A stretch of 64,000 bases of DNA from Lophium mytilinum. Taxonomy: Eukaryota; Ascomycota; Dothideomycetes; Mytilinidiales; Mytilinidiaceae. Under the pieces are notes generated by a model. That model ran no database searches and was not told where the DNA came from. It saw only the letters and a program-made list of their open reading frames with translations. Location: contig MU004186.1 of the NCBI GenBank assembly GCA_010093605.1, positions 1,964,616 through 2,028,615 on the forward strand, given 5' to 3'. A program made the translations under genes and the position numbers. This document shows, piece after piece, positions 11,485 through 23,628 of the stretch. Positions within the stretch are counted from its first letter, which is position 1, and each line of letters opens with the position of its first letter.

Positions 11485-12301
11485 TCAAGCCCGTAGCCTC
11501 AAAATTTGGCACCACATCCTCACTTCCGCCTCAGCTGCGTGCTCCTCACCCAGCCCTTCATACTGACCCAAAGCCATTTTCACTCCCTCTTTCCGCCCTA
11601 CAGGCACCTCTAGATCATTCCACAGCCCTCTGATCATCTCATGCACGGCCATCACTCCCTCCGACACATCTGCTTTGGAGGGCACAGCCGGCGCGTAATC
11701 GTCGTCCGAAGTATTGGCGTCGCCAACACGGCTCTCGATGCAAACCACCACGCCGTGCAACGCGGGTGGATTGCCTCCCACGCCTTTCGCAGCCCTCACC
11801 TCCCCCACCCGAATCACCATCTCGCCAATCCTGTATGCATGGCCGTCGCGGATATTGAGCGAGTGTTTCGGCGTCCAGAGCGCAGACAGCTTGGTGGCCA
11901 GCAGATTGTTGAAGGACTCGGCCTGGGTGGCTGGGATGGCCACGACCACGTTGTCAGGACCGGGCTTCGTAGGGACGCCGGGCACAGGTTGAGGGTGGAT
12001 GTGTAGGAAGGTCTTTCCGGGGTGGTATGTGAGACTAAGGGCGTGGTGGTAGGCTGGGGGGTTGGTGTCGCCGGAGGTGGCTGGAGTGGAGAGTGAGAGG
12101 TGGTGGGCCAGGTGCCAGTTGGGGAGGGGTGTTGCTATGAAGTTCAATTGGATGGCGGAGACTATGTTTTGGAAGGCCGAGGAGCCTGAGGCCGAGCTTG
12201 AGGAGGGCTGTTCGGCCACAAAGTAGAGTCTGGGAGGCTGGTTAAAACGGGTGCATATAGTGGGTTAAGGGGAAGTCAATGGTGTACCCGGAGACGTTCA
12301 T
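11485..12301 (-). CDS. med20: Mediator complex subunit 20 (Med20/Srb2)
   Basis: This is a head-module subunit of Mediator, the coactivator linking activators to RNA polymerase II. Two exons, 12301-12288 (14 nt) and 12229-11485, give 252 aa. The first exon was recovered from homology: the long exon lacks the conserved start of the family, and splicing a 58-nt intron produces MNVSGLYFVAEQ, matching the (T/S)xLYF lead of Med20. The TRF-like core includes LTYHPGKTFLHI, ALWTPKHSLNIRDGHAYRIG, MVIRVGEVRA and the C-terminal IRGLWNDLEV. Low-complexity Ser sits at residues 14-23. The genes to either side run in the opposite direction. Confidence 0.93.
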
Positions 12302-12982
12302 GTTAAATTTTAAATATTAGTGTAGTAGAAATCTAGGGCGAGATTCCATGAGGATAAACATAGATGTTCGTGGTGATGGGTTACGTCCTCGAGGAGGGGT
12401 TCAATAGGTACAATAGATAGAAAAAATGAGGGGTCCTCGAACGTTTCAAGTATACCTAGGTAAGGCAGCGATTGCGCTGTTCACATGAATGAAGCAACAA
12501 ACCAACTGAACCTCTGGATCGCTCGCGCCCTGCTCCATCTCACCGTGATGCACCCTGGTCGAGGTATTTGGGAAGCTGAGGATGGGAGTGGTGGTGTGTT
12601 GGCGATCGCAGATGATCAACACCAAGGTTGTTCCTAGCGCATCCCTGTGCTATCGATTGTGCAGCCGCACGGGATAGCTGTGGCACTGTCCTTCCATCCT
12701 TCCTTTTCCACTGCTTGCTTCACCCTCTCTTTCCTCGTAGACCGTCCTTGTGATTTAGTTTTTTGCTGTCTTTACTGGCGAATTCAGTCTGCGAATCTTT
12801 CTCCCTTGTTCATTACTTCTGCCCGTCACGCTGTTGTGCTGCTCTGTACTTTGGACCCCAATTCTCTCTCCTTTTCGAGGGATGACGACGTCAGCTTCCT
12901 CTCACCCACTGTAGCGTTCTGTTTCCCGTTTCACGTTCAGTATTAATGCACATTCGCTGGTAATTCACTCATTATCACCAAC
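12302..12982. promoter_or_regulatory. Divergent promoter region, pyrimidine-rich toward GH47 gene
   Basis: This is a 681-bp spacer between the divergent MED20 and GH47 starts. From about 12650 to 12960 the + strand is strongly C/T-rich (many TTTCC, CTTCC and TCTCC runs). Such tracts are common just upstream of starts in filamentous ascomycetes. No specific factor site is claimed. Confidence 0.5.
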
Positions 12983-14932
12983 ATGCAACCACTCTTTCGC
13001 CGATTCGTACTGCTTTGTGCCATCGCCGCTCTAGGACTCCTCAGTCTTTACCACATTGCCGGATGGGATTCGAAATTACGACCGCCTAGGCCATCCTCAT
13101 TGCTGCGAGGACGTATCAAGCACTCCGTAAAATGGAAAGACGTGCCTGTACGGTATCCTGTGACCTCAACGATCGCACTCCCTTCCGGAACTCCTTCCGC
13201 TATCCCTAGAATACAACACGAATTTGGCATCGAGACCGAGGGGAATAAACAAGAGAGACTGAAGAGATTAGGGGCTGTAAAGCAAGTGTTCCTGCGGTCT
13301 TGGATGGCCTACAGGGAGCATGCGTGGCTCCAGGATGAGATCTCGCCGGTTTCTGGAGGGTTCAACAACCAATTCGGAGGACGAGCTGCTACATTGGTAG
13401 ATGCTCTGGATACGATGGCAATAATGGGCTTGAATAAGGAATTTGACCAGGCCTTAGCTGCGTTGAAACAGATCGATTTCACCACTACGGAAACATCTAC
13501 CATGAACGTCTTTGAGACAACTATACGATATCTTGGAGGCTTGCTGAGCACATATGATCTAACAGGAGGGCAACATTCCATTCTTCTCAAAAAAGCTACG
13601 GAGCTGGGCGACATGCTATATGTAGCATTCGATACTCCCCATCGGCTGCCTATCACTCGGTGGGATTGGGAAAAGTATGCTCATGTCCCTTCATCTTGTC
13701 TGTTTTGGCTAACGTCGACACAGTGGAGCTTTGAGTGGATCTCAGGAAGCGCCTGTTTCGGTTTTGAGTGCCGAACTAGGCTCTCTGAGCCTAGAATTCA
13801 CCCGCCTGTCGCAGATTACTGGAGATGATAAATACTATGATGCTGTAGCACGAGTCTCCAACCAGTTCGAAAAGCATCAGAACTCGACAAGTATCCCTGG
13901 TCTTTGGCCAGTTCGCATCAACCTCCTCGCCGAATCGTTCACCGTGGACCGCACTTTCACTTTTGGCGGAATGTCCGACTCTCTTTACGAATACTTCCCC
14001 AAACAGCACATGCTCCTCGGTGGGCTTGTCCCGCAATATCGCAAATTGTATGTTGGCGCAATAGAGGCTGCTAAGAGGGTCTTGTTCTTCCGCCCTTTGA
14101 CCCCCGACAACAGGGATATTCTCGTGTCGGGTACCGTCAGGAAGAACGCCGCGGACCATTTCAAGCTTCAACCGGAGGCACAGCATTTAGCCTGTTTTGC
14201 TGGCGGCATGGTAGGCATTGGTGCTAAGATCTTCGATCGCCCTGAAGACCTTGATGTTGCGCGCAGGCTTGTGGATGGTTGCATCTGGGCGTATGAGTCC
14301 ATGCCTTCTGGAATCATGCCAGAAAGCTCCAGCGTCATCCCTTGCCATGATCCTAAAGATTGTGAGTGGAGCCGACAAAAATGGTACGATGGGGTTATGG
14401 ATCAGCGCCCTCTGCATTCGTACAGAGATGATGTGGAGAAGATTGTGGAAGAAAACAACCTCGCCCCAGGCTTCACAGACATCACTGATAGGAGATTCCT
14501 ACTCCGGTAAGTCCCAAATCGCTAAAAAGGCACAGTTCACGACGCAGGGAATAGCCACGCTAATGATTTATAGTCCCGAAGCCATAGAGTCCGTGTTCAT
14601 CATGTATCGCATCACCGGTAACACGACGTTACTGGACAATGCCTGGGACATGTTCGAGGCCATCATTGCCAGCACCAGCACGGATATTTCGAACAGCGCA
14701 ATTGCCGACGTGACCGACCTCGAGCCAGAGCTCATTGACGAATGTGAGAGTTTCTGGATGGCCGAGACGCTGAAGTACTTCTATCTGATCTTTTCCGAGC
14801 CGGATGTCGTCAGTCTGGACGAATGGGTTTTGTAAGTGCTGCCGTTCCCCGGGGATGTCTGATGCTTTTGGACTCCTGCTGACTATGAATCAAAGTAATA
14901 CGGAAGCCCACCCTCTGCGCAGGCCGCAGTGA
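12983..14932 (+). CDS. GH47 class I alpha-1,2-mannosidase (ER/Golgi N-glycan processing)
   Basis: The enzyme trims alpha-1,2-linked mannose from N-glycans in a calcium-dependent inverting reaction. Four exons (12983-13674, 13724-14506, 14574-14831, 14896-14932) give 589 aa. The short last exon carries the invariant FNTEAHPLRRP, whose Thr580 coordinates Ca2+. Without it the frame ends prematurely, so this splice is well supported. A hydrophobic segment at residues 8-27 (FVLLCAIAALGLLSLYHIAG) after two arginines is a type II signal anchor, putting the catalytic domain in the lumen. Family blocks seen include SGGFNNQFGGRAATLVDALDT, NVFETTIRYLGGLL, GSLSLEFTRLSQITGD, TFTFGGMSDSLYEYFPK, HLACFAGGM, and YLLRPEAIES in the variant FLLRPEAIES. 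It could be an ER mannosidase I, a Golgi type or an Mnl/EDEM relative. The blocks fit a genuine enzyme. Confidence 0.94.
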
Positions 14933-15525
14933 TTTTAGACTTGATTTTTCCGGAGTTTGGTGGAATGGGATGAGATTAGACTATGTATAAAATGGTGGAA
15001 AAGGCGCTCTGGGTATCTCAAATAGACGGGACTCTGGTTGCACATTAGGATAATAATTCAGAAATATTTTCTTTCGTTGAGACAGTGCATGTTGATGTAT
15101 ATGTCTGATAGACTTGAATGTACGATAATGAAGGTGAAAGGCTTCTATTACACCACATTACAGAGCAAGCATTATATTGTGGTAATAGCATATATGTTTT
15201 ATTACGACTATACCCCGTCTGTGCTGTCTCACTAGCTTTGTCACCGCGTAACGTCGGCGCTTCGCTGGCGCGAGACGGCTACCTCACAGGCATCAAAGAC
15301 ATCCAAGTCATGCGCATCATCTCCTCTCTCCTCAGACTTGAGCTATGAGTAACCTGACCTCAAAGGTCTCCACCGCTCCTCCGACTACTTAATGTGTTTC
15401 TGCTCCTTGGCCGCACCCAGCACCAACCATCTCCTTGAGAACAGGTGAAATCGTGTCTTAAGTCTCGCTCTTCCCGCCCACCTTACTCAAGCCGAATCTC
15501 TCCGCGCTTGACATAGACATACACC
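14933..15525. other. Intergenic region, no gene seen
   Basis: The first half is AT-rich and looks like a 3' UTR with a long A/T spacer (15000-15240). The second half, from about 15350, is C/T-rich promoter sequence ahead of the ENT gene. Confidence 0.5.
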
Positions 15526-16916
15526 ATGGATCGAATCAAGGCTCTGGTGAGAAGACGGTCTTCTTACGAGCCGCTGGAAGGTGGTTCTGAAGGCTCCGAT
15601 GGCGAGCGGATCGAACACCCGAAGTCCCAGGCTTTCTCTTGGATTGACTACTCGGTCTTCTTCTTGCTTGGTATTGCGATGCTATGGGCTTGGTAGGTCT
15701 ACTCCGATCCTGGCTGATCAGTCTAGTATGTGCTAACAAGCATAGGAATATGTTCCTTGCCGCCGCTCCCTACTTTCAACGACGATTCCAATCGGACGAC
15801 CGAATCCTACGCAACTTCCAGTCTGCTGAACTGTCCGTCTCAACCGTAGGGAGCTTGGGATCCACCATTCTCCTCACCAAGCTCCAGGCCCATGCATCAT
15901 ACCCGAAGCGTATAATGGCAGCGCTAGTCATAAATATAGTAGTATTCATGTTCCTCGCCATGTCGACCAAGCTGTTTCTCGGAGTTTCCGCGGGCGTATA
16001 CTTTGGCTTCATGATAGTCATGGTATTCTGTACGAGTCTTGCGACCGCTTTGTGTCAGAACGGCATATTTGCGTACGTGTCCGGCTTTGGACGGGAGGAA
16101 TACACCCAGGGCATCATGGTGGGACAAGGTGTTGCTGGAGTACTTCCATGCATAGCACAAATCGTCTCTGTGCTGTCAGTGCCCAAGAAGACGACGAGTG
16201 CCGATACACCGCAAGAGTCGTCGACATCCGCGTTTGCTTACTTCCTGACGGCAACAATCATCTCTACCATCTCGTTTCTCGCTTTCACTCTACTATTGTC
16301 ACGCCATGGTCATGGGTACCGCCACAGGCCGCTCATGGACTCTATGGATGGCGAGGATGATATCGAAGTGGTCGAGCGGGCCTCCATTCCGCTCATGACG
16401 CTATTCAAGAAGCTGAAATGGCTTGCAGGAGCCGTATTCCTTACCTACAGCATCACCATGTTCTTTCCCGTCTTTACTCAGGAGATCGAGAGCGTCCGGC
16501 CCGTGGCAAGTTCCCCTCGTCTCTTCCAACCATCGTCTTTCATCCCACTCGCATTTCTCTTCTGGAATATCGGCGATCTTGTCGGGAGACTAGCCCCAGC
16601 AATTCCAGCGCTTTGCTTGACATCACGACCACGACTTCTATTCATTTTCTCAGCTTGTCGCATCGTTTTCATCCCTATGTATCTGCTTTGTAACATCCGA
16701 GGGCGGGGCGCTACGATCGCCAGCGACACGTTCTATCTGTTAGTAGTTCAGGTGCTTTTTGGGTTCACTAATGGGCTTCTTGGGAGTAACTGCATGATGG
16801 GCTTTGTTGAGTGGGTCGATGTGGACGAGAGAGAAGCAGCAGGAGGCTTTATGTCGCTCTTCTTGGTAGCCGGTCTATCGACGGGGAGTTTGTTGAGTTT
16901 CTTCGCTGCTGCATGA
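15526..16916 (+). CDS. Equilibrative nucleoside transporter (ENT/SLC29, Fun26-like)
   Basis: This is a facilitative transporter of nucleosides or related compounds. The yeast relative Fun26 is in the vacuolar membrane. Two exons (15526-15692 and 15746-16916) give 445 aa. The splice rebuilds the family signature of TM1: GIAMLWAWNMFLAAAPYF. A cytosolic N-terminal tail of about 38 residues with an acidic Ser/Glu-rich part precedes TM1. Further hydrophobic segments can be counted (IMAALVINIVVFMFLAM, VYFGFMIVMVFCTSLATALC, AYFLTATIISTISFLAFTLL and others), compatible with 11 helices. A hydrophilic central loop carries the acidic run DSMDGEDDIEVVE. The C-terminal end LFLVAGLSTGSLLSFFA is typical of the family. 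Confidence 0.92.
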
Positions 16917-17317
16917 AGTAGAGAGATATAATTACAGATAGAATATCCAAACATATCCAAATATTATATGGGAGTGACAACTTGGCGCTCGTCTTGAAGT
17001 CTCCCGGCTGCTGCTCTGGGGTCGCAATGCAGAGTAGAGCTGCAGACCATGATATCTACGATCCGTGTAAGGGATCCAAACACTTCTCAGATTCTATCCG
17101 CAATAATGACACACGTCGTACAAAGACGCCAAGATGTACCACGCTTGACGACGTTGCGAAGGTGAAGTGAATTGGTGGGGCTCTGTCATTGGTGGGGCCG
17201 CACGCACCCCGGTCTCAGAATGTTTGCTCACGACCTCGGACTACCAACCTTCTATCCCCTCCACCTCACTCCCTCACACACTGAACAACCTTCCGCAAGA
17301 GGTTCGAGGACACGGAA
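16917..17317. other. Intergenic region upstream of IWR1
   Basis: A 401-bp spacer that ends in a C/T-rich promoter-like stretch (17220-17290). No gene is seen. Confidence 0.5.
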
Positions 17318-18613
17318 ATGTCGGAGCCTTCAGTAAACACTCTGAGAATCAAGCGGAAGAGAGACGAACAAGGCCCACATGCCCTCGGTAAGTTGTCCGC
17401 CTCGAAGCTCTACTCGTACTAATGTCCTGCAGTTGTTGACCAGCCTGGCTCCAAAAAGCACCAGACATACCATGGTGCTATCTTCCGACGTATAGACCCC
17501 AACGATGCCTCTTTTGGTCGAGCCCAGGCACCTCAACGCGCGGCGAGTGCTCGAGTCCTCCCAACTATCCCAGTCGTACGAACCACCCAGCCTGGAGAAG
17601 AGAACCGGCCTGCTCGGGCACGCTTGGACTCTGCAAGACCTACCCAACCTTCCCAGGGAACTATCGCACAACCGCTCTCTCCGAGTCACTCGTCGGTGCT
17701 ACACCAACTACGCGCAGATCCGTCGACGTTCAGGCGATTCCATCTCTCTCGGCGGTCTCTTCCTACCTGTCATGCATCACCTAGTGGTCTAGAGAAGAAG
17801 AGGAAACGCGAGAATGCAGTCCCTGTGTTCATGGAGCGAAAGAAGAAAGCCCAGACAAGCACACAAGATCAAGAGGGAAGTGTTGGATCCCAGCAAGAGC
17901 TTGACATTATGCAGGAGTCGGAGTCGAAGTCGAAAGAACAGGCCTCGGCCACACGCAAGCGCCCTGGTGCCGGTGCCAAAGAATTGCAATGGAGGGCCAA
18001 GAATTGGTCAACCCTAGAGAGCAAGAAGTCCCTCGACACTCTGGGAGAACCCCCGCAAGATGTCGTGAAAGACTTGGAGAAGTTTGCGGAGGAAATTGAC
18101 CATCAAGAATCCAAGACTGTCTTGAGCCCTCCAACGACTACTCCAAAGAAGCGCGGTCCAAAAGCACCAGCCCTTAGATACAAGGATAGGTATCCCGAGG
18201 AGCAAAAAGCCCAAGACCACAATGCTATGGATGTCGACATGGAAGACGACGGTGACTATGTATATGACACATATGTCCGAGACGTCGACATGACCAAGCC
18301 TCTAGATGAGAACGGCATTCTCGGTCTACTTGTGATATCAGACGAGGATCAAGAGCTTTGGGACACCTTTGCTGACAACGAGGAAAGCGATGAATTTGAT
18401 ACTGACGACGAAGATGAAAATGCGGAAGATTACTATGGTGCAGATTACCCGGAAGATGAGGTCGACAGCGATGACGAGATGGGCCTAGATCCTTACAAAT
18501 ACCGGCAAGGCGCCTCAGACGACGAAGAATATGACGCCGAGGACGCAGCGTGGAGCGATGACGAGGGAGCGGACCCTGAGAAGCCTTGGACGAACAAGCT
18601 CCAACTGAAGTAA
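17318..18613 (+). CDS. iwr1: Iwr1, RNA polymerase II nuclear-import factor
   Basis: Iwr1 binds assembled RNA polymerase II in the cytoplasm and brings it to the nucleus (known for yeast). Two exons (17318-17387 and 17433-18613) give 416 aa. The 45-nt intron has an ACTAAT branch site and CAG acceptor. The N-terminal MSEPSVNTLRIKRKRDEQ is the conserved basic nuclear-localisation lead (LRIKRKR), encoded by the first exon. The middle is low-complexity and basic. The C-terminal Iwr1 domain starts near YVYDTYVRDV and includes GLLVISDEDQELWDTF, followed by long Asp/Glu runs and YGADYPEDEVDSDDE. The acidic tail is typical of the family. Confidence 0.93.
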
Positions 18614-18881
18614 GATATCGAGCAGACCAACGTCCTACGCACCAACTGCAAGCTTGTAATTCACAACAATCATAACGTCAAATGACTGGATAAAGCAAAT
18701 TCGTGGTGAGACTACCTAATGCTCTTGTGACTGAGAGGAGTTCTTTCTTTACAGTAACTCCACGCGTACAGCAAATCGATTGAGAAACGTTGTCGATGAA
18801 ACAAGTGCGTCGCAGAAATAGTACTCTGAAAACTAACCGCAGACCCCAACAGTAGGAGAACAAGTCGAAGAGAAGACCACC

Positions 18882-19538
18882 CTATCTTCTATAGCCGTAT
18901 CTATCAATAGCGACGTCCTTTGGTGGACCGAAGATCATCTCCAATGAATCATACAGATCCTGCCGATGCATGTCCCGGACTTTGCTCATGAAAATCGAAC
19001 GGTTTCCTCGGTTTCTCCTTCCAGCGTCTCGATCTTCTCGTGTCTTTGTCATGCCCCAAGATTTTTCCAGCCTGTAGGCCTCGCTTTGGAGACCTCCCTC
19101 GGTCCTTAGGCATATCTTTGCTGTTGAGCCACGACTCTGGACTCTTTTCCAACGATTGTAAAGCTGTACAGCTTCCTTCCATGGCCTCTCCTGCATGATG
19201 TACAGGTACATCACGACGAGCTTCTCGTCCGGACTGTACGCCTGTTTCGGCGCCGCGTAGACAACTACTTGATTGCCGCCGTTGGTGTCGCAATCGTCGT
19301 GCTCTTCGGGGGAGCCTCGATGGCTATCGACTCGACCTGGACCGCTGTTGTAGTCCATTCTGATCGACAAGCTCGACACATTGACCGAACTCCACGATGG
19401 GGGCTGAGCGTTTGCCGTCGCAGGGTTTGCAAACGATTGCGTCGTCGGGGCTCCAGGGGCAATGAAGTCCAGACTCATTCTGTCCACGGACGAACTTGAT
19501 GGAGAGGGGTAATATCGGTGGGTGGACATGGCAGTCAT
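18882..19538 (-). CDS. Hypothetical protein, 218 aa
   Basis: I do not recognise the family. It is an intronless frame. The N-terminal 85 residues are Ser/Pro/Ala-rich and look disordered. From about residue 95 a compact helical segment appears (YSPDEKLVVMYLYIMQERPWKEAVQLYNRW), whose spacing of Trp and Tyr is reminiscent of a SANT/Myb-like repeat opened by YSPDE, but this is only a resemblance. The C-terminal third is basic (RKSWGM-like and RRNRGNRS segments) and could bind nucleic acid. An alternative start is Met4. The coherent amino-acid composition and the contrast with flanking sequence support a real gene. Confidence 0.6.
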   Translation of the reverse strand: MTAMSTHRYYPSPSSSSVDRMSLDFIAPGAPTTQSFANPATANAQPPSWSSVNVSSLSIRMDYNSGPGRVDSHRGSPEEHDDCDTNGGNQVVVYAAPKQAYSPDEKLVVMYLYIMQERPWKEAVQLYNRWKRVQSRGSTAKICLRTEGGLQSEAYRLEKSWGMTKTREDRDAGRRNRGNRSIFMSKVRDMHRQDLYDSLEMIFGPPKDVAIDRYGYRR

Positions 19539-22500
19539 GCCGTGGATGATGCTGAAGCAAAGTTGTGTTGAGATCGTGTGTTCTGGAAAGGATACTGGGA
19601 GACTCGAATCGCTTGCTTATAAGACCGTCTCAGGAGGGCCTTTATACTGACGAGAAGGCCAGTCGGCATCGCACTCCCAGGCATGATAAGGCCATAGAGT
19701 GGGCCGACCCACACACGTGCATGCCATCCTTTGAAGATTCTTGAGAAGATGGATGCACTGTTTCTGTAAGATGACCTCTCAGATTTCAACCCGACTCACC
19801 TTCTTCATGACGAATATTAGAACTGCGCATATGTGGGTCAAACCAGACTAACCTTGCAGCTCAGGTTACTTCCTTTATTCCCCGAGTTGCCACAGTCTGC
19901 CACGATCTACCATTGTTGGCGAATACCAAAATAGCGGTCTGCAACGCCGACTCTTGGGGGCTGTCTTCGCATCGCAACCACAACTAGGTGTTTCAGGAGC
20001 TTTCTCCGGTCTTTTTTACGTCTAACCCTTACCAGACGTTCGTCCGGCGATCACAAAATTTGATGACGATGTGTAGGTTGCGGACTGCCTCTACTCAAAC
20101 CGTCTTTAAGGACCCTCGAGGCTCATCGGAAAAGAACCCGCGTTTCTTCAGCTTCAACCCCGGCCTCGAGTCGCTCTCCATTCTGTTGAGAATCTTCTCC
20201 ATCGATACATTACGCAGTCTTTCAGTCAGCCACATACCAGGATAAAGCCTGTTGAACGGGATTTTCCCTTAGGCGCTTCTAGCGAGTTATGTAGACGTCG
20301 AGGCGCAGCATGGCGCAAGCTCCGTTACTCGCTGTCAACCGCTCTAGCCCCACCTGGACCCTGCAGCAACGGCTCTTCACCTTTGTTTGTCGGTGGCTGC
20401 ACTTTTATTTGGCCAGTCTGGCAAGGGACAGAGGTGTGGTCAACATAACGTCCGAACATTGGAAGGTACCAAACGCCATTGTCGCCTTCAAGCTATCGCG
20501 CAAGCGATCACCTTCACCCAGCGAAGTCAACTAGAGTCTTTCTCAGCTTTGAATCCTCCTAGGCTGCTCTTTTGGAGTATCACCAGATTGACTAATCAAT
20601 CAATAGACATTGCGTCTGAATGTCGCCCATTCAGCACGGTTGTGCTGGACGTGACGCAGTCCGGAAATAGAGGTACGTACTCGGGAGTAACACTGCAACG
20701 CCACTTCGGAACTCTGCACACTTCTCATCACCTATGCGGCTCGTAACAGGCGGGTAACAAATAAGACATTCACTCAGCGCGTCCATACGAGCTAGATGAG
20801 GATCTTCCACACTTGTGGACTGTCATGGGTTGACAGCCTTTCGGGTCCCGTTAATTTCGCAATGTCTGTAGTGCGGGCTGCGGTATTTCAGTCTATGGAA
20901 TAGCTCGAAACACTCCTCCCATTTGTAGATGTTATTCTTAGCGTGTTGTGAGGCCCCCTCATTCCTCCGCGTCTGTACGACATGTCATATCTCATTGGAA
21001 AGGCTTCGCGAGAAAAACAAATCAACACCTAAGGATCTAGAGCTAGGCGGGCAAAAGTATCGACAGCTGTCATGCACACGTCAAAACTAACGTTTAGCTG
21101 CAGGTCATGGTCAGCGGCATGGGTGTGATACTCGAATTGCAGATACTGCCAATTTACCCTTACCATGGCGCCCCTGACCTTTTACCAGCGCGAATTTCAG
21201 ATTAGTTGCAGATGGGGACGCGGGAGAGGAGCCGCCCGGCGCTCATCTGATCAAGTCTGCATTGACAATGCAACAATTCCGCGTTGTACTGCAAAAAGCG
21301 GAAAAGCTAGACCGATCTTGCGCTCAACATCGTCGCCAGGAAGACTCGTCCTGCATGAAGCGCAACGATAGTCCCAGATACCGCTCCGCCATTACCCAGC
21401 CAGACACTCTGCATAGAAATTCACAAGATGGCAATCGCGGCAATGAGAAAACCGCTTTCAGAAAAGGCGGTAGCGGATTGCAGCTGTACGACAGACCAAA
21501 CGCAGCACCGAAGGCCTCACGAACCTTGTCTAAGAGCCCCATTCCTGCCGCAGTCTACGCATCGACTGGGACTTCGGACAATTAGCGCATCGGAAAACAA
21601 CGTGCACACTAGTAATGGGACGACTTCCATACCATACCATCTCTGACGGAGAATCGACCTCGTCGATGTACCTCGATGCGCAAATGAGAAGGCTGCCCGT
21701 ACCGCACACCAACTCCAGCGATGGGGTCAGAAGACATATGTCGCACGAAGGTCGCCCATGGTCTTCCATACAGACATGACACCGGGTGAGTGCATCTTCA
21801 GTAAGCTTCCCCAGCAAGCCATGAGGACTTAGACCCACCCACACACCAACGTGCTAGAGATCAAAGCCAGATTTCAGCAGCCAATCCTTCACCTGCGATC
21901 CCTATGCCCAATGTCTCACTCTCTCGAAACAACGAGGTAGACTACGAAAAATCCCTGTCCCGCGTATACATATGTATGCACCATGAAGCAGACTCCGAGC
22001 GGTCGGCATGCCTGAGGAAAGTTCCGAATTCATGGCCGCGCTCTGCGTTGGCGCGATCAGCCCAAGGGGAGCTCACCGGGCGCGGGACTGGGACCCGCAA
22101 CCGGGTCTCTCCATGATGTTCCACGTTATCGAGGAGCATTGATTGGGATTCTCGAAGGGGTATGGCTGCTTCTTGGACGCAAGCGGGGGCGGGTGGGTGC
22201 GGGGAGCTGGGAAGCTTCCCAGCTCTCCGAATTCGCCCCAGGAGGGGGCAGATTCCGGTCTCGGATCTGGTCAATGCTTTTGCAGACGTCAGGTGTATTG
22301 GCTTTGTTAGCTGCTGCTTTCTGTACCACCTAAGCCAATCACGTGTCCAAAGGCTCCAGGGCTTTCATTGACTAGATCTGAGGCTCAAGAATGACCCCCT
22401 GTAAGTCGGAGACGTGTACTACCACACCTCGAGTAATCGATCATGATACTTACTACGACGACCTCGAAGACAGACGGTTACGCAGAACCGTTTCTCTGGT

Positions 22501-23628
22501 TTTCGTGGCCCATAGTGCTCCCTCTAGACTCTCCTTCACCGAAAAACGGCTGTCTCCTGCCACACTGGCGCCAGCAGCGCCAATGTCTCTCCTACAGGCC
22601 TCGAGGTCACCTTCTAGACTCTAGAGAGGTTAGCAGCCGCGTGTTTGACTTAAAGAAACGTCTCACATGAACTGTAGCATGCCTACCTTTTGCAACCACC
22701 TTCATCAAACAGGTCGATATCAGAGCGCCCAATGACGTCGAGGCCGCAACTCGCAGCCTCTGCACGCAACTACGCCACTATGACTATCAATAACACAGTC
22801 GTTTTCAAGGACTGGAAGCTGACATAGACGGCACCCCTCCCCGACTACAGTACATATGCGGACCCCTACCGGCAGGGGCGGCTGCTCGCAAAGAACCCCA
22901 AACCGTCCACACAGGGACGGAGCAGGACTCACTTGATCTACCGAGCCCACGCACGGTTCTACGTCAACTATCTCCTGAGTTCAGGGTTTTACTGAAACCC
23001 ATCTTCGATACTCATACTTCGCGAGAGAAGGCCAGAGGTTCTCCGCTATGTAGCATCTTGGAGCATGTGGCATTTTCGAGAGGGTTTCGGGAGAGAGATG
23101 TGGTAGGTGCCTAAATAAAAAAAAAGCAGTGTGGGCTTAAACTTGGGTGTTTTTGCAGCTTGAGAATAGGTTTGAGTAGAAGCCTCAGCTCAGTATTGAT
23201 ATGCTGTAGGCGGGGACACTTTGAGGGCTCGTCGAAAGAGAGAGAAGGCATTGTGGCTAGTGTGCTACCGTTACTTGGTGCAGGTTGAAGAATCTGGACA
23301 ATACGTACGTACTATACAAGGAGTGCCTTGCTCGTGTCCTCAATTTGCCAGGCTACTACAAACGCCTTCGTGTCTAGAGCTGAGATGATTTCATGTAGAC
23401 TAGAGCCTGACAGCATACGAGCCCCAACTCATTGACAATTGCTTCACATTGAGAGGCTAATGATCAGTCATGCTGTGAACGAGAAGTGGAGCAGCGGAAA
23501 ACAGTATCACATAAAAAGAGAGTCGCATTGCATTCCTAACGAAGGAAGGGGTATCTCTAAGCCTACACCACACACAAAAAGAAGTAACACCACAACGCCT
23601 ATCGCACCCAACATGAACACCACAGCTC
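19539..23628. other. Gene-poor block of about 4 kb
   Basis: No frame above about 120 codons appears and none has domain-like sequence or plausible exon chaining. Base composition is mixed rather than extremely AT-rich. A 22-bp perfect palindrome lies at 22204-22225. This could be old transposon debris, a regulatory region or a non-coding transcript, and I cannot separate these by eye. Confidence 0.5.
22204..22225. repeat. 22-bp perfect palindrome
   Basis: GAGCTGGGAAG is followed directly by its reverse complement with no spacer, with HindIII-like AAGCTT at the centre. It lies in a G-rich stretch of the gene-poor block. Confidence 0.9.
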
